From Antedon mediterranea (taxonomy: Eukaryota; Echinodermata; Crinoidea; Comatulida; Antedonidae), in contig NC_092672.1 in the NCBI RefSeq assembly GCF_964355755.1, positions 7,130,001 to 7,194,000 on the forward strand: a stretch of 64,000 nt of DNA. The letters run 5' to 3'. Position 1 is the stretch's first letter. Every line of letters begins with the position of its first letter. Positions 45,118 to 58,131 of this stretch are shown piece by piece. The position numbers and the translations under genes are program-made. Under the pieces are notes generated by a model, which made no database searches, was not told where the DNA came from, and worked only from the letters and a program-made list of their open reading frames with translations.

Positions 45118-48100
45118 ATGACAGTTCCAAAATAATATCGAACAATATCATAGTCTCTTTCATAAATTAATGCTAAACATTTTTTTCTCTGAACAAATAT
45201 GTTTGTACAATATTTTGGTTGAATACGTCATATTAATGTCACATAATAGTCACATTTGTAATATTTATCTGACAAAAACTGTTATTTAAAGTCTGATTTG
45301 AATATAATTATCAATCTTTATTTTTCATGTTCTTTTGGAAAAAACATGTTTATTGTAGTTTAAACCATAGTACATTGTTACTTATAATTGGCTAAAACTC
45401 ATTGGTCAGTTCAGCAATTTCCATAGAATTTAAGGTAATCATTTTGTAAATTTATAAATACTGTGCGATGTACGTTTCTCTTTTATTATTGTAAATACTT
45501 ACTTAAAAAAAAAATTAGGGCAAAGTTCGATCCTTTTTTAATTTTTTGATAAATAATCCTGTGTTCTGCGCATGTTACCTCAACATATTTTAGCCATTTT
45601 CCGAAAAATCCATGTACTATAGTACAGAAAAATTTTCGAATTCCGATAATTTTAATTTAGTAAAACTACTATTTTCATAAATGACATGCGCAGAGTCACA
45701 AATGTTGAAAAACCTCAATACATACGGTATAATTGAAAATTTTGCTATTTAGGCTATTTTTCGAGAAAAAAAAAATTCTTTCAATTTTTTCAAAAAATGG
45801 CCAAATTTTGAACCTTTTATAGTGTTATATTTGACATGCGCAGAATAATGCAATATAGTCTGCGCATGCTACCTCAATTGTGTTAAACAGTATATATTTA
45901 AACATTTTTCGAAACTGGGACCGCAATTTCGGAAAGCATAAGTTGATATATTATTAGCTAATTGTAGATGAGGATGACAATGATCTGTAAAAGAAAAAAA
46001 AATACGAAAAAACTACGTATTAATTCTAAACAATTTAATTGTCATTCAAAAATCTATTTCAAGAAAAGAACATTTCGACCTACTCATGATATTACAAATA
46101 TAAATATTTACTAGGAGAATCCCTTATTAAAAGAGGAGCAACTATCCCACAGTCGTACAGTAAAAATACATTAGTAGATTTCAAACCCAATACAAAAACA
46201 ACCTCGATTAAACCATTACTTAGAATAACTATTCTATAAAATAAAATAAATTATGTATTTAGTTGGATAATTAATAAGGATAATTAATGCAATAGAAACA
46301 TTATATAAGACATAATGAATAAAATAACTTATGTACTGTATACATTTTCGATATAAACTTCTTGATGAAATCAAGAATGCCGTGCCGTAATTGTATATAT
46401 CTATTTTCATAAAATTTGCTAAAAAACAAAAATATATGATTTGATTTTTTTTAAAATCATTATTTAAAAATAAGATTCTGGTAAAGAACCGTAATACATA
46501 ATGCTAATAATAAAATAAAGCATTGCAATTTCAGGAGTGCAGGCTATAAAAATAAAACCAGGCGTACTTTAAAATATATATGAGTTTTCAAAAGATACTT
46601 TGGTTACGGCAATAATACAAATATGGAATGTAACTGGATGTGATGTGAATACATTAATCTAAAATAATCAGTAATCTAAATTTTTAAACAAAAAATAACA
46701 AAAAGTACATTAAAATTATTATTTATAAAATGAAATTAATTTCTAGTAGTAAAATTATTAACAAATAATTATAAGGATGACGATGATCCAAGTAAAGTAA
46801 ATTGGGTTCCTGCTAAACTTTTAGATCAAATTGATCTTGTTGAAATCTCTAATGTATGATAGGTAAATTCTGCATCATACATCATAAGCCCAACAGCTTA
46901 ATACAGGTTCAACATATGATATATACAGTATGTGACACTGTACTATTACATAATTGCCTAATACTGTACAATTTATGCCATATATGTGAACACAAAGTAC
47001 AGAAAACTGTGTGAAATAACACAAAATTACAGTTCGAAAGACCAGTAAATTCAAATTGATAAAAGTGCTAAAAACGGCACCAAACTGTAATCAATTAAAT
47101 GGCCGCTCTACATGTTTTAATTGCATGTCTACAGTCTTACATTTTAATAATAGTCCCATTTCTGATGGCGAAAAAATGGAGTCAAACATTCACACTATTA
47201 AATCAGTTTTTTTTTTACTTCAAGCAGTAACAAGACATATGCAGATGTATTGAAACATACTCTTTATTTATTAATCAGCTTTTTTATTTCAAATACGAAA
47301 AAATTGATCGTAACATAACTTATAAATGTTAATTATTGTTTAAAATTTTAATTTTCTATCAATGTTCCATCTGATCAGTTTTCATCAAAAATATATTTGA
47401 TAGAAATGAATATCGTTTTATTGCTTTTGGTTGTGCGTTAATATTACTAGTTTATTGGAAGACAAGAGAATTAGAGCTACTAAGAACATTTTCTTAATAT
47501 ATTTCTGCTTGTTATTCAACTAAAATAATAAAAAAAAATATTTTATTATAGCACATTAGCAAATATTTAATTTATTTTTTTCATTTAATATTACACTATC
47601 GGTGAAATGAATGAAATATACATCATATTTCTATTATTAAGACGACACATAATATATTATTGCCGCTAGAAATTAATTAATAAAGTTTAATTTATTTCCC
47701 CCTAGAAATGTGAATTGAAAAATCACCAAGTAGCCTAGTAATTAGGTGGTTTAGAGGTATAGCATTAGTAAACTGGATCTGGTGGGTTCACACTTTGTGC
47801 ATACATTTTTTGGAAGGAGTATAATATACTATACATTTTTGTGGTCATGTTAGAATGGACACAATTCACTACTTCCATACAAGATGACAGTGTAAAATGT
47901 ATGTGTTATATTTTTATTCTATTCAGAGTCATTTAATATTTGATCTAAAAAAAATAGATAAAAACATGAAAATGAGTACTGCACAATGATCTCTAGCATG
48001 TCAGGAGCACACAGTATGAATACAGTGCAATAACTACAAGAAGTTCATAATTCATTAAAAAAATAATGTCATAGTTAAGTTTATAATAACATAAAATTAC

Positions 48101-48201
48101 CTGAAGAAATGAATCATTTAAAGTTCATTACCCAAACATACCATTATATCTAATCATATATATACACTATATTTTTGTTAATAATTAAACTCAACCAAAA
48201 A
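45118..48201. other. 3' UTR and intergenic DNA
   Basis: AT-rich, no exon recognised. Between 45560 and 45880 four copies of a TGCGCATG-type core occur in alternating orientation (TCTGCGCATG near 45567 and 45858, CATGCGCAGA near 45685 and 45836), suggesting an old inverted-repeat insertion. The rest has no recognisable structure. Confidence 0.4.
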
Positions 48202-51200
48202 CTACTCTGTTTTCCAAACCTTATTTAGAACTTTAAGCACTTCATCATAAATAACAAATACAATTGCTACATCTAGACAAACCCTTGATAACCTGGGTAC
48301 AGTGCCCTTATAAAATCTGAAATAACAACAAAAAAAAGATAAATGTTTTACTTTCGATGAGAAATAAGGAAAACATAAAATGAACATTAACAACTATTTA
48401 ATAATATTACTGAATAATTATGAGGTGGCCTTTAGCTAGTGAGTCGCAGTGCTTTGGGCAGTGAGTGGCTAAGTGGTTAAAAAAGTGGAATTGAAATATG
48501 ACGTAGCCATAAAATCGGCAAGGGTTTAAGGCTCCCTTGCTCCATGGTTCTGGTTGTAGAACAAGTCTTCTCAGATAAGGACTATAAACTGTATGTGTAC
48601 ACATCTGAGTAGGGGGTTACCTCGGTGTACTCGTACCCACACAGCCACTGCCACACTCATCATTAATGGGCCCTCTGGGAGATCAGTCTTTGACTGAAGA
48701 GGTCCCCCAGTATAAAAAATTAATAACAAAATAAAAATTAGAGGGGGAAAAGAACCATGAAGGCAAGTTCTTAAAGTTAAACTGTCTCAATAAAGTTCAG
48801 TATATACATAGTGAGTTTTAATACATCAACAATGCTCTGTGAGAAGTGTTATCATATATAAACATTTATAATTTATGAAATTAAATAGTTTTTACTTACG
48901 CTCTAGGCCCTTCATTTTTCATAATTTGTGTTGCACAGTGCCATGTATTTTTATACTTGCTAGCTTCAAGGCCCTATGATAGTAAAAATATATTTGCACT
49001 TCAATTTCAATACATATATTAAAAATCAGACCTTACAAAACAGGGTACTGTAATGATGTAATTGTGCTGGTCGATTTGAGTGATTCGTTATTCTTATTCA
49101 ATTAAAGAACAAGTGCAGGTATTTTTTACAAATCCTAATCAAATTAGCATTTTAGTTATACTATTCAAAAAAATATTGAGCATTATATGAAATTAAGTAA
49201 GATATTAAAATGTGTGAATGGTGGTCAAAATAAGTACCATTACTTATTACTGACTTGACCAATTGAGAAATTGTTTGACACGACAGGATATATAAGACCT
49301 AATGAGAATAACACTTCTAAATCATACTGATTATTATACGATTGAAATCAGCCACTGTGTCAAAATAAGTTGACATTTGTATCTAATTGGTGTTGTCTTT
49401 AAATGAACCGCAAAACTACAATAACCTGCAATAACTCACCTGCATACGAGTCTTAATAACATCTAAGGGTGTGTTTCCAAACACACTACATGCTCCAGCA
49501 AAACCTCCGAATGCAGCTGTAATCAACGGATTAATGTTCTTATTTGGATCATCCCCTCTGTACCATTCACGCAGAGAGTCCATAACAAAGAATCGGATTG
49601 CTTGGTTAGATCCTTGCTTCATAATAGTGGCAGTAAGCCCTTGGTACGTGCCCCTAATACCTTCAAAATTTAAACCAATTATTAGTATTTATTATTTATA
49701 CTGGGTAACCTCTTCAGTTAAAGACTGTTCTCCAGAGGTTCCAGTGTATATTACTAGAATGAGTTTGTGACAGTGGCTGTGTGTAAACTAGTACACCAGG
49801 GTAACCCCCTACTTGTTTCGAAAGATGTACTAGGTTCTTTAAAGTGAACATGAACCAGATGTGTACATTGGACCTACTGTTTATAGTCCTTATCCGAGAA
49901 GACACGTTCCACCACCAAATCCATGGAGCGAGTGTGCCCTTGCTGATGTTATGGCTAAACGTATTATGGTGGTGCTGGATTATACCAGAGGATATACAGT
50001 ATTTCGTTTTCTATGACTTTTTAAATTGTTACATTACTTTAATTATAAAATATATACAAAACATATTTGTATTTGCCTTTTATATACAGTATATATATAT
50101 ATATATAAATATATAGATTAAGATTATAAAGGTTTGTAAAAACAATGTCATTTGTGACACTGTATTTACCTTGTTGTTTCACTATTTCCTTGACCCCATG
50201 TAGAAAGCCTCTGTACTTTGGTTTTGCCGATGTTTGATCGTTGATAAATTTTACTTTAACTGTTTCCATTGGTGTTACTGCAAGAATAGCTTCACTAACA
50301 CCAGCACCTAGTCCACAGAACAAACTGCCAGTTTTACTCAAGCTTCCATCATGCCGAGTTCGCCACTGTGTTTTTAAAAATTCATTAGCTCCAAACCTGT
50401 GTTCAAAACAAATTTATATCAAAAGTTTAATATCTAAAATAATAGTCTTGTCCCAAAGTGTTTTCGGATTCTTAAAAACGTTTAAACGTTGTATTTATTA
50501 TTATGTTTCCGATTAGTTATTATACATGATGTTGGTGGTGGGCGGATTAATTTATCACAATCTTGAATATTTCATATTGAGTATGTATATTGTACATAGA
50601 CATTAATGTTTATATTTTGTGTTTTTGTTAGCCATTGCCTGTAAAGCTCTATCTACACTATCAAAACTGAGAACAAAATGTGATGTGACCATAAATGGTC
50701 ACAATGATGTCATATCACTACCATATTTGAGCACATCACTACCAAGAGGGAGGGTAAATATTACTAAAAATGGTTTTGTTAATCGTTTGCCTAAGTTATA
50801 CCACTCACTATGTAAAATTGATGGATCTGTTGATATTTTTTTTGATTCCCTTGCTTGTTTCCGTCACTAGGTTTTGTCTAATGTCAGTAATATTTAAATG
50901 TTGTCTTGTTATCTATTGATTTTTGCTTGTATATAATATGTTATATTTTACGACTTTCAACCCTGTTAATGGTGACGTTTGGTCACTGTAGGGTGATGAT
51001 GAAATAAAATAAAAAATAAAAAAATTTTTGGGCATGTCACATTTTTTTTTATTAAACTAGTTTTATAGTAGACAAAGCTTGATTGGGAACTTTGTTCCTG
51101 TTAGAATGTTTTTGTGCAAATCATTTAGTGGAAAATTAGGTTTTTTAAAGCAGATATCCATGCACAGCTTTTTTATACTGGGTTTATAAGGGGCTATCGT

Positions 51201-54105
51201 AAGATTAACAAGTAAAAGCCAATTTATGAAGATTTTAACAAATGCTAATTTGGCTGTACAAATTGTTGAATAAATAAACATCACTTTACACAAAAGGGAA
51301 CGAAATAAAAACAGAATACAATGCAATCAATTATGGTGCTGGTATGGCAGTAGTACTGTGTACAGTGCTGTACTACACTGAAATGTAGGACATTCACAAA
51401 TAATGTGACCAGCCAGCCAATGGAAATCCAGATGTTAATTTGTATAAAATGTATGAGCACACAAATATTGCGATGTGTACAAAAAAGGCAATTAAAATAA
51501 ATCACAGTCTAATAGCTAAATCCACTAAGACTTGATATAAAATAAATCACAGCATAATCCTATAAGACTTGAAATATCCAATTTAGAAGGCATCATTTAT
51601 CACTGGACACACAGTGTTCAGCAATTAATGATGATACGTTTGTGCAGGTACATATAGGTACAATTCTGTGGAGTGTTCTTCGAATTGAAAGTAACTAAAT
51701 GATGTGCAAACTCCTAATTGATATGATATCTAATCTACTGTAGGATAAACTTAACACAAAAGAGTGAAATATATTTTACTTTTTATCAACATTTTTTAGC
51801 TCTTGTGTGAAGTTTCAATAATAGAACTACAAACAAAAATCCAGTGTTTTTTTTACTTTTTTTTTCCAAATTGGAACATTGTACTGTATATGTTTTAATA
51901 TGTATTGTATTTTGCTATTTTATATGTGCACAGCCCCAGGGGAAAACAACCCTGTGTTCATCTGGGCCTCTGTGGATAAAATAAAGTTGAAATTGAAATT
52001 TAATAACTTAATAATATTTTAAATTAAGGAACTTGAAAATATTTGTTAGACTTGCTTACCTAACAGCTGATTTTGGTACCGACCCATAGAGTAATGGACT
52101 TAGTCCTCGATAGAGGCCTCGAACACCATGGTTTTGGACGGTGTGTTTAGCACAGTGGATGGGGCCCTTGTACATGGGCTTTGAAGACCGCTCATCAAGC
52201 TGTAGTTGTGTTTTTACATATTCAGTAGGAAATGTGATACAGATTTCAATACCACCTGCAATGCCACCTGTAAACAAAGTAAATTATATAATTAATATGC
52301 TAAATAATACCAAATTTGGTAAATCTACAAGTGCACATAATGTTAATAGCATACATTACACATCGTTTTATTTGTACACAAATTTTACAATTTATCAAGT
52401 ACACAATGTGTATGCAGTTTTTTTGTGATAGTGTTGTTAACTGTAAATTCTTATCACACACTAATTACAATGAAAAAAGAAACAATGGATAGCTTATAGA
52501 GATAAAAAGGTCAAATGTCAATTTACATGTTAACAAAAAATCAAACATAATACCTACTGTAAGTAGTACAAGATTAAATACTGTAGTTATAATTTATTTT
52601 TGCATCATCATCATCATTATGACAAATTTTAATTCTGTAAATTATATTACAAAAGTATGTGGGGATAAAAAATAATTAATAAATAATAATTGACAGACAT
52701 TGAAAAACTCTAAACTGCTCATAATAGTGACATACTGGAAATTAATTATCTAAACGGTTCTTTATTTAAAATAAGAAAAGTGTGAGAATGAAAAAAAAAA
52801 CCTAACAAGATTCAAACCCACAATCTTCTGTGTGATATGTAGACATCCAAAAATTAGACCACTTTCATGGTATGGTTCAAATTTGGCTGGATAGCAACTC
52901 TTTTAAAGATGTATTGTCCCCAAAAAAACATGAAAAATGAAGATTGATAAAATTAGACTTTAAATAGGTCATTTTGCAGTTTTGTTAAAAGTTCACTTCT
53001 GTAAAAAAAAAAAAAAAATAAATAAATAAAACAAAATAATTATTTCACTTATAAAAAGACAAAAGAAATGCTTAATTGTAACCAAAAACCATTGTCTAGC
53101 AGACAATGTATTTTAAGTATGTTCATTGTTTTGCTTTAAATTACAGTTTTTGAGGTAAATAATTTTTTTCCGATAAAATGGCATATTAAACAAAATTTTA
53201 AAAAAAAAATTTGTTAGGGGGACAATATATCTTCTTCTAAAACATGTGTGTAAGTGTACTGTATGGCCTGAATATCCATCATAAAGGTGTTTGTATAAAA
53301 TATTCAATAAGTTTACACGTACGATAATGAAAAATGCTGGTATGGTATGCTGTAAGTTTATACTTTCAAAAATAAAATATAATACAGGACTTTTTAATTA
53401 TAATTATAAAAAATAAAGTAATATTAAATTAAAACAAAACGATTAAGCAGAGTTTTAAACATATTACATAGGCATATACTTTCTGGGTTTATATTTTTGT
53501 CTACTGAGTACAATGTTTTTTTTTATTTTTTATCAAACCTACCAGGCTTTTTAGGCTACAGTAGTACCAGCATGACATAATACTAATAGCATACATGGTT
53601 GTCTTTAAAATTATACGACTGCATACCCTTACACAGAAAAACAATCATGTTTATTAAAACAATAAAATAAAATCATTATACATGGGGAGGGTACGAAAGT
53701 GTAGTATTCTTCTAATGACTAGTGTACATAGTCACAGGTCATGGTTTTAGCCTAACCGTGTCCTTCAGCCTATAGGTGTGATTGGTTTGGAGGAGGTGGG
53801 AAGGAGGTGTGTCAAAAACAAACTTTACCTGCAAGAATAGCTTTGCCTGGGTGGGTTTTCTTTCCGCCGGTTCTTTGAGGTGCTGAAGCAGCCATTACCT
53901 GTCGTGGCATTGTAAGTGGAATATTTAGATTTGATGGTTTTATTCTATCCATAATAAAATCGTTTTTAAAATGGATAAATTCAGGATATTTTTTTCTAGC
54001 AGCTAGGCCTAGCTGTTTAGAGCGGTGGTGGTGGTGCGAGATACTGAGAGCTAGACGTCTGATCCAGGGTTGTTTTTGCCGGTGCGGTCGGATGATCAAC
54101 GACAT
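48202..54105 (-). CDS. SLC25A1: Mitochondrial citrate carrier (tricarboxylate transport protein)
   Basis: Six coding exons on the minus strand: 54105-53829, 52267-52060, 50396-50170, 49660-49440, 48973-48900 and 48316-48202, with consistent GT-AG sites and phases. The protein exchanges mitochondrial citrate for malate across the inner membrane. All three carrier signatures are present: PTEYVK, PMETVK and PLDVIK. The C-terminus ([20 protein letters not shown], then NKVWKTE) is near identical to vertebrate SLC25A1. From an internal Met (MPRQVMAAS, near 53910) the length is about 308 residues, close to the human 311. The first Met at 54105 would add 65 residues rich in Arg/His, possibly a presequence. 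It is head to head with TEKT1. Confidence 0.95.
48421..48722 (+). mobile_element. tRNA-derived SINE, copy 1 (SLC25A1 last intron)
   Basis: A-box TGGCTAAGTGG (48466-48476) and a B-box-like GGTTTAAGGCTCC (48523-48535) lie near the head. The body contains CTTCTCAGATAAGGACTATA and GAGGTCCCCCAGTATAAA, followed by an A-rich tail. The body recurs inverted at about 49690-50010, which shows it is a dispersed element. Confidence 0.75.
49690..50010 (-). mobile_element. tRNA-derived SINE, copy 2 (inverted, SLC25A1 intron)
   Basis: The minus strand matches the SINE at 48421: GCTCCATGG, CTTCTCGGATAAGGACTATA, GGGGGTTACC and GAAGAGGTTACCCAGTATAA in the same order. The head with the A box is eroded. It lies between coding exons 3 and 4 of SLC25A1. 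Confidence 0.75.
50084..50117. repeat. AT dinucleotide microsatellite
   Basis: An uninterrupted run of TA repeats (about 50090-50106) flanked by near repeats, in an SLC25A1 intron. Confidence 0.8.
50643..51081. mobile_element. MITE family M1, copy 2, with an internal retroelement end
   Basis: Left TIR AAAGCTCTATCTACACTATC at 50643 and right TIR TATAGTAGACAAAGC ending near 51080. The interior is longer than in other copies. Between about 50750 and 51030 it contains a frame ([19 protein letters not shown]) and an A-rich AAATAAAATAAAA end that looks like a LINE 3' terminus. So the MITE may carry a later insertion. Confidence 0.55.
51082..52059. other. SLC25A1 intron, nothing recognised
   Basis: AT-rich intron. 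A short segment near 51932-51975 (CACAGCCCCAGGGGAAAACA, then a T-to-A-rich end) resembles a LINE 3' end but is too short to classify. Confidence 0.35.
52268..53828. other. SLC25A1 first intron, nothing firmly recognised
   Basis: AT-rich intron with A-runs. A minus-strand B-box-like GGGTTTGAATC near 52812-52825 hints at a decayed tRNA-derived SINE, but no body could be matched. Confidence 0.35.
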
Positions 54106-54567
54106 GCATGACTAATTACGCCTGTAGCGAAAGGCTAGGTAGCGACGTGTACTTAACTATGCGTCATAAAAACCCAACCAATCATCAATGCGAATCGTGT
54201 TTTTAGTAACTAACACCTAGACTTCAGCATTACATATGGAGGGGTATATATATGAAAAATACATTTAAAAACAATATAGAAACAAAAGCTATAAACTTAA
54301 TCATTTTAAAGCAATAAAAACATTTTAAAAAATTTATAGACGGCAATATTAATATTTACACTTAAAAAAATTGGCTCTCATGATTCAAATAACAACGGAC
54401 ATTGTGACTCAATGTAAATGGTATAGCCGACTTGGTTACCATGTAAATATCCGATGCGTTTACACGCGTGGAGATAGACAACAAAAACAGTAGTCGGTCG
54501 TTGTGTTGTATCATCCACGTTAAGTTTATTAATCAGAGATTTTCTTTTTCTGCAAGAACTGAATAAT
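54106..54567 (+). promoter_or_regulatory. Divergent promoter region of SLC25A1 and TEKT1, with X-box-like site
   Basis: About 0.4 kb separates the SLC25A1 start (54105, minus) from a probable TEKT1 5' noncoding exon that ends at a GTAAGT donor at 54568. At 54435-54448 lies GTTACC-AT-GTAAAT, a half-perfect match to the RFX X-box (GTTNCC-AT-GGNAAC). RFX and FOXJ1 factors drive ciliary genes such as tektins. The site position is seen; function is inferred. Confidence 0.5.
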
Positions 54568-54994
54568 GTAAGTTTAGTTTAATAGTAATAATTACATTTT
54601 TATAAACTAAAGTATGAGTTGGTGACAGTATATAATACTTATAGTTGTGATGTGTTAAAATAGGCCTAAAATATAATGATTGAGAGAGAGGACTGAGACT
54701 GAGTGAGTGGTCACCCATCATGATGTCATGAGCCTGACTGGTGGGAGAAAGTAGGAGGCCTAGCTAGTACGAATCAGGTGCCGATATAAGGCCCCATACA
54801 CTAGCTAGGCCTAGCAAGACGAGCGAGTAGTAAGGTTAGGCCGCCAACCATTAATTTTTATATAGGCCTAGCTAGGCCTAATAATGTCATGAATTAATGA
54901 TGGGGATTTTTTTACGTATTAAAAATTGTAAAAAAATGTTTTTATTTTAAAACATTTTTTATACAATCTTTCTTTCAGATATCAAATAATAAAA

Positions 54995-57918
54995 ATGGCA
55001 AAACTGATCCAAGCACCATCTGTATTCACTCATCCTGAATGGACCCTAAATAATCATCTTGAGTATGACAGCGCAGAAAAGCAACGTGCAAGCGCTGAAA
55101 GACTAATTGCAGAGAGTGACAGGTTGATTGATGAAACCGACAAGACAACGAAGAAGACACAAAGAGATGTTAATAAGAAATTTGGTATGTTTTTCACACT
55201 GTTTACAATAAATCCATTGTTTTATGATATCAATTAATATTCAGCTAGCCTAGTAAGTAGTAAGGTACATGTGAAAAATAAAAGGTTACAGTATTTAGGC
55301 TAATTTATTTTATTTGACTAGGCCTAGACCTTAATTAAAAAGCATAGTACTGCATTATGTTGTGAAATAGTGATTTGATGTCATAAGCCTATTTTCCCAA
55401 GAATATTCAATAAAATGTGATGCGAGTTTATTCTTTCTAGGCCTATTTAAAATTTATTTTTGTTTTTTGTCAATTAGTATCTCCTTATTACCCACAGTAA
55501 ATCCCCTACGTATAAATGGATTATCAATAATTAAGTTTTTAATTTTGTTTGAAAATGCAGCAGATTCAGTTTTAATGTTTATATTTTATTTCCAGATCAA
55601 AGAATAGATAATGTTACATTTTGGAAAGATGAGTTAGATCGTAAACTAGATGACAGTAAACAGGAGATTGATATGCTTCTAGCTTACAAGACTAGATTGG
55701 AAAGTGCCTTTGAAGCCTGTAAAGAACCACTCGCAATTGTAACTCAGTGCCTAGCAAATAGGTAAGACACATTGAGCCATAAGTCTCTTACTTAAAATAT
55801 AGAATATGGTTATTTACATAAAACGTGGACCAACGGGCTGTTGTGCGGAAACACCAATCAGAAAAGTCTCATGGTAGTAGTATCAGCAAGTTATAGCGAC
55901 ATCATACTTGATTTGAAATGTAGTCAGGTTCAAATCTTGTGTGCATTCCAAAAAAGAAAATTGAAATAAAATTAAAGACATATATTTGCTTATTTCCTTC
56001 CTAACATTGTTAGCTGTGTCCTGCAACCATGAAATTTATGATTTAATTCAAAATTATTTCCAGTTTTAATATATTTTTGTTACTAATTTTCAATTTTACT
56101 ATTTATACAGAGAGAGTCGTGTTGCAATAGACTTAGTTCACGATGACGTGCAGAAAAATCTGATTAAAGAGCGTGAAGTGATTCAAGGGGTGATGGCGCT
56201 GTTACAGCGTACACTGGAGCAGACAACAGAGCAAATAAGGGTCATGAGATCAAAGAAGTATTATCTTGAAAAAGACCTCAAAGACAAATTTCAAGCTCTG
56301 AGCATTGACGGAGATTGTCGTGAGTTAAGAGATGATCATTCGGGATTAAGATCAGCCCCCGGATCTGCAAAGATCGAAGCAAAGTAAGTTCCCCTCAGAA
56401 CACACTTCCTTAATATCCATATCCCAAGAATGTTTCAGATTGCTAAAACTAAACTTTATTCATCATTTTAGTATTTCACGGTGTACAGTACTTTCAATTG
56501 AAAGGCACTATATCTGCAGTATTAGCCTTACTGGATCAGTATTCAAGTTGTCATTATTTATCACCAGTACAACAGTTGAAAATGAACAATAACTTTTACC
56601 AAACGTCATTACAATAGCCACCATAATATTATTGCTTGTGATGTATTAGTTTGCATCAGGGCATTAAGTAATTGGTTACAAACAATTACAATCCTGTTGG
56701 TGCAGTACCCGCTGCTTACTTGGTCTCGAATCTAACCCATAGCCATCAGCGTAAGCTCGTATGAATGCCAGGTCTGGAGGTTGTGTGTTTGCATCCCACC
56801 AAAGAATGACTATTCTCAATGTACTTGGTATAATTTAATAAAGTATAAATTTCGTAATGTACTTGGTATAAAGTATAAATTTCGTCAGAGTAGGACAAAC
56901 ATCTGACCAATGAATAGCCATCATCATAACACTATGACATAATATTAATATTTCTTATTACATTATAATTACAGCTCTGTAACACCAGAGAGTTGGCAAG
57001 ACTTTTCAGATGAAAACATTACCAAAGCAGAAAAACAAAGGAAGTGTGCAGTGGATTTAAGAAGCATCATTGATAGTATCCTGACGACGACAGCTAATGA
57101 CATGCAACAACAAGTTGATGACACAAACCTGGCGTTTAATAAGAGAATTGAGGAGACGGCAACTGCTAAGAGCAAGCTAGAAGCTCACCTAGGCAGGGTA
57201 GGTCATGTTTGCAGTACAGTGCCTGTCAGTGGTCTCATGTGCTGAATGAGCATAGGATCCAAGGGTTCTCTCTCCCATAAGCCAAAAAAAACCACATATT
57301 TATAATATTTTCACTTTTTAGTGTATGATAGATGATTAGATTGCATTAAAACAACTACCATGATTAGTACTTTAATAATAATTTGAATATGTATGTGGCG
57401 CTCTTTACCAAGAATAACAATCTAGTGGCAGAACCAGGATTTTGAAAAATGAGGTGCTGAACTTAATGTCCTACTTTTTGAGTTTGATTAAGTGCTCCCA
57501 AAAATGTTATAAAAATGTTTATTAACATACATTCTAATAAAGTCTTGATTCTTTTTATTAGGTTCTTGGTCAAATACGAGACATGGAGGGAAACATTGAG
57601 AAATTACAGAAATCTATCGACGATAAAGTTGGACCAATGAAGTTATCCGAGACTAGGTTAAATGCACGTGCTACACGACCAAACGTTGAATTGTGCCGTG
57701 ACCCAGTGCAGTACCGTCTTATCAATGAAGTGTCTGAAATAGATACGAATGTGAAGCGCCTCCAAGAAACTCTAGCGCAAGCAGAAATGGAACTCAAAGG
57801 CCTGATACGTAACCAGCTTCGTTTGGAGGAAGATATCGACGTGAAATCAAACACACTCAACATCGATGAAGCAAACTGCATGGGAATTCGAAAAAGCGTC
57901 TTTATAAAAAAATTCTAA
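54995..57918 (+). CDS. TEKT1: Tektin-1, axonemal microtubule inner filament protein
   Basis: Five coding exons: 54995-55184, 55596-55761, 56111-56383, 56975-57197 and 57562-57918, giving 402 residues (human tektin-1: 418). Tektins are coiled-coil filaments inside ciliary and flagellar doublet microtubules. The diagnostic nonapeptide RPNVELCRD is present in the last exon. The N-terminus MAKLIQAPSVF, the segment IDLVHDDVQ...IKEREVIQGVMALLQRTLEQ and the C-terminal NTLNIDEANCMGIRKS match tektin-1 rather than other tektins. The exon starting at 54979 carries the ATG; a noncoding exon probably precedes it. Poly(A) signal AATAAA is at 57935. No defects were seen. Confidence 0.96.
55825..55990 (+). 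repeat. Possible tRNA-derived SINE relic in a TEKT1 intron
   Basis: GGTTCAAATC (near 55929) fits a B box, with a TGGTAGTAGTATCAGC stretch upstream and an A-rich end (AAAAAAGAAAATTGAAATAAA) downstream. No second copy was found in the window. Confidence 0.35.
56384..56974. other. TEKT1 intron with short tandem duplication
   Basis: Contains a duplicated segment of about 35-40 bp (AATGTACTTGGTATAA near 56817 and 56856). Upstream, GGTTGTGTGTTTGCATCCC (near 56779) resembles a decayed B box. Otherwise nothing recognised. Confidence 0.4.
57421..57465 (+). repeat. Fragment of the GTGGCGGATCCAGG repeat
   Basis: AGTGGCAGAACCAGGATTTT matches the start of the element at 61585 (AGTGGCGGATCCAGGATTTT). Only this end is present, in the last TEKT1 intron. 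Confidence 0.5.
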
Positions 57919-57934
57919 AGCAAAGCACTGTTGA

Positions 57935-57940
57935 AATAAA
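57935..57940 (+). terminator. TEKT1 poly(A) signal
   Basis: AATAAA 17 bp after the stop codon; a second AATAAA lies near 57995. Confidence 0.7.
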
Positions 57941-58131
57941 CTAAACTCTTTTTAGTTCTATGTAATTTTACTATACAGGTACAGTATTAATAAAGTATAA
58001 TGTACTAAACTAACTATTTCTGTGATTTTTATCTGTAATATTTATGTATGTATAATAGAATCATTCAATTTAAATATTAATCCGTCCAATACTATCTATA
58101 TTGCAATTTATCCTATGTAATAATATACAAA

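Noticed and set aside
47700-47810. tRNA-derived SINE near 47725 (GGTGGGTTCACAC)
   Set aside because: Only a weak B-box-like match, no A box at a proper distance and no second copy in the window.
49844-50116. Plus-strand open frame in the SLC25A1 intron
   Set aside because: It crosses the inverted SINE and a TA microsatellite and has no protein features.
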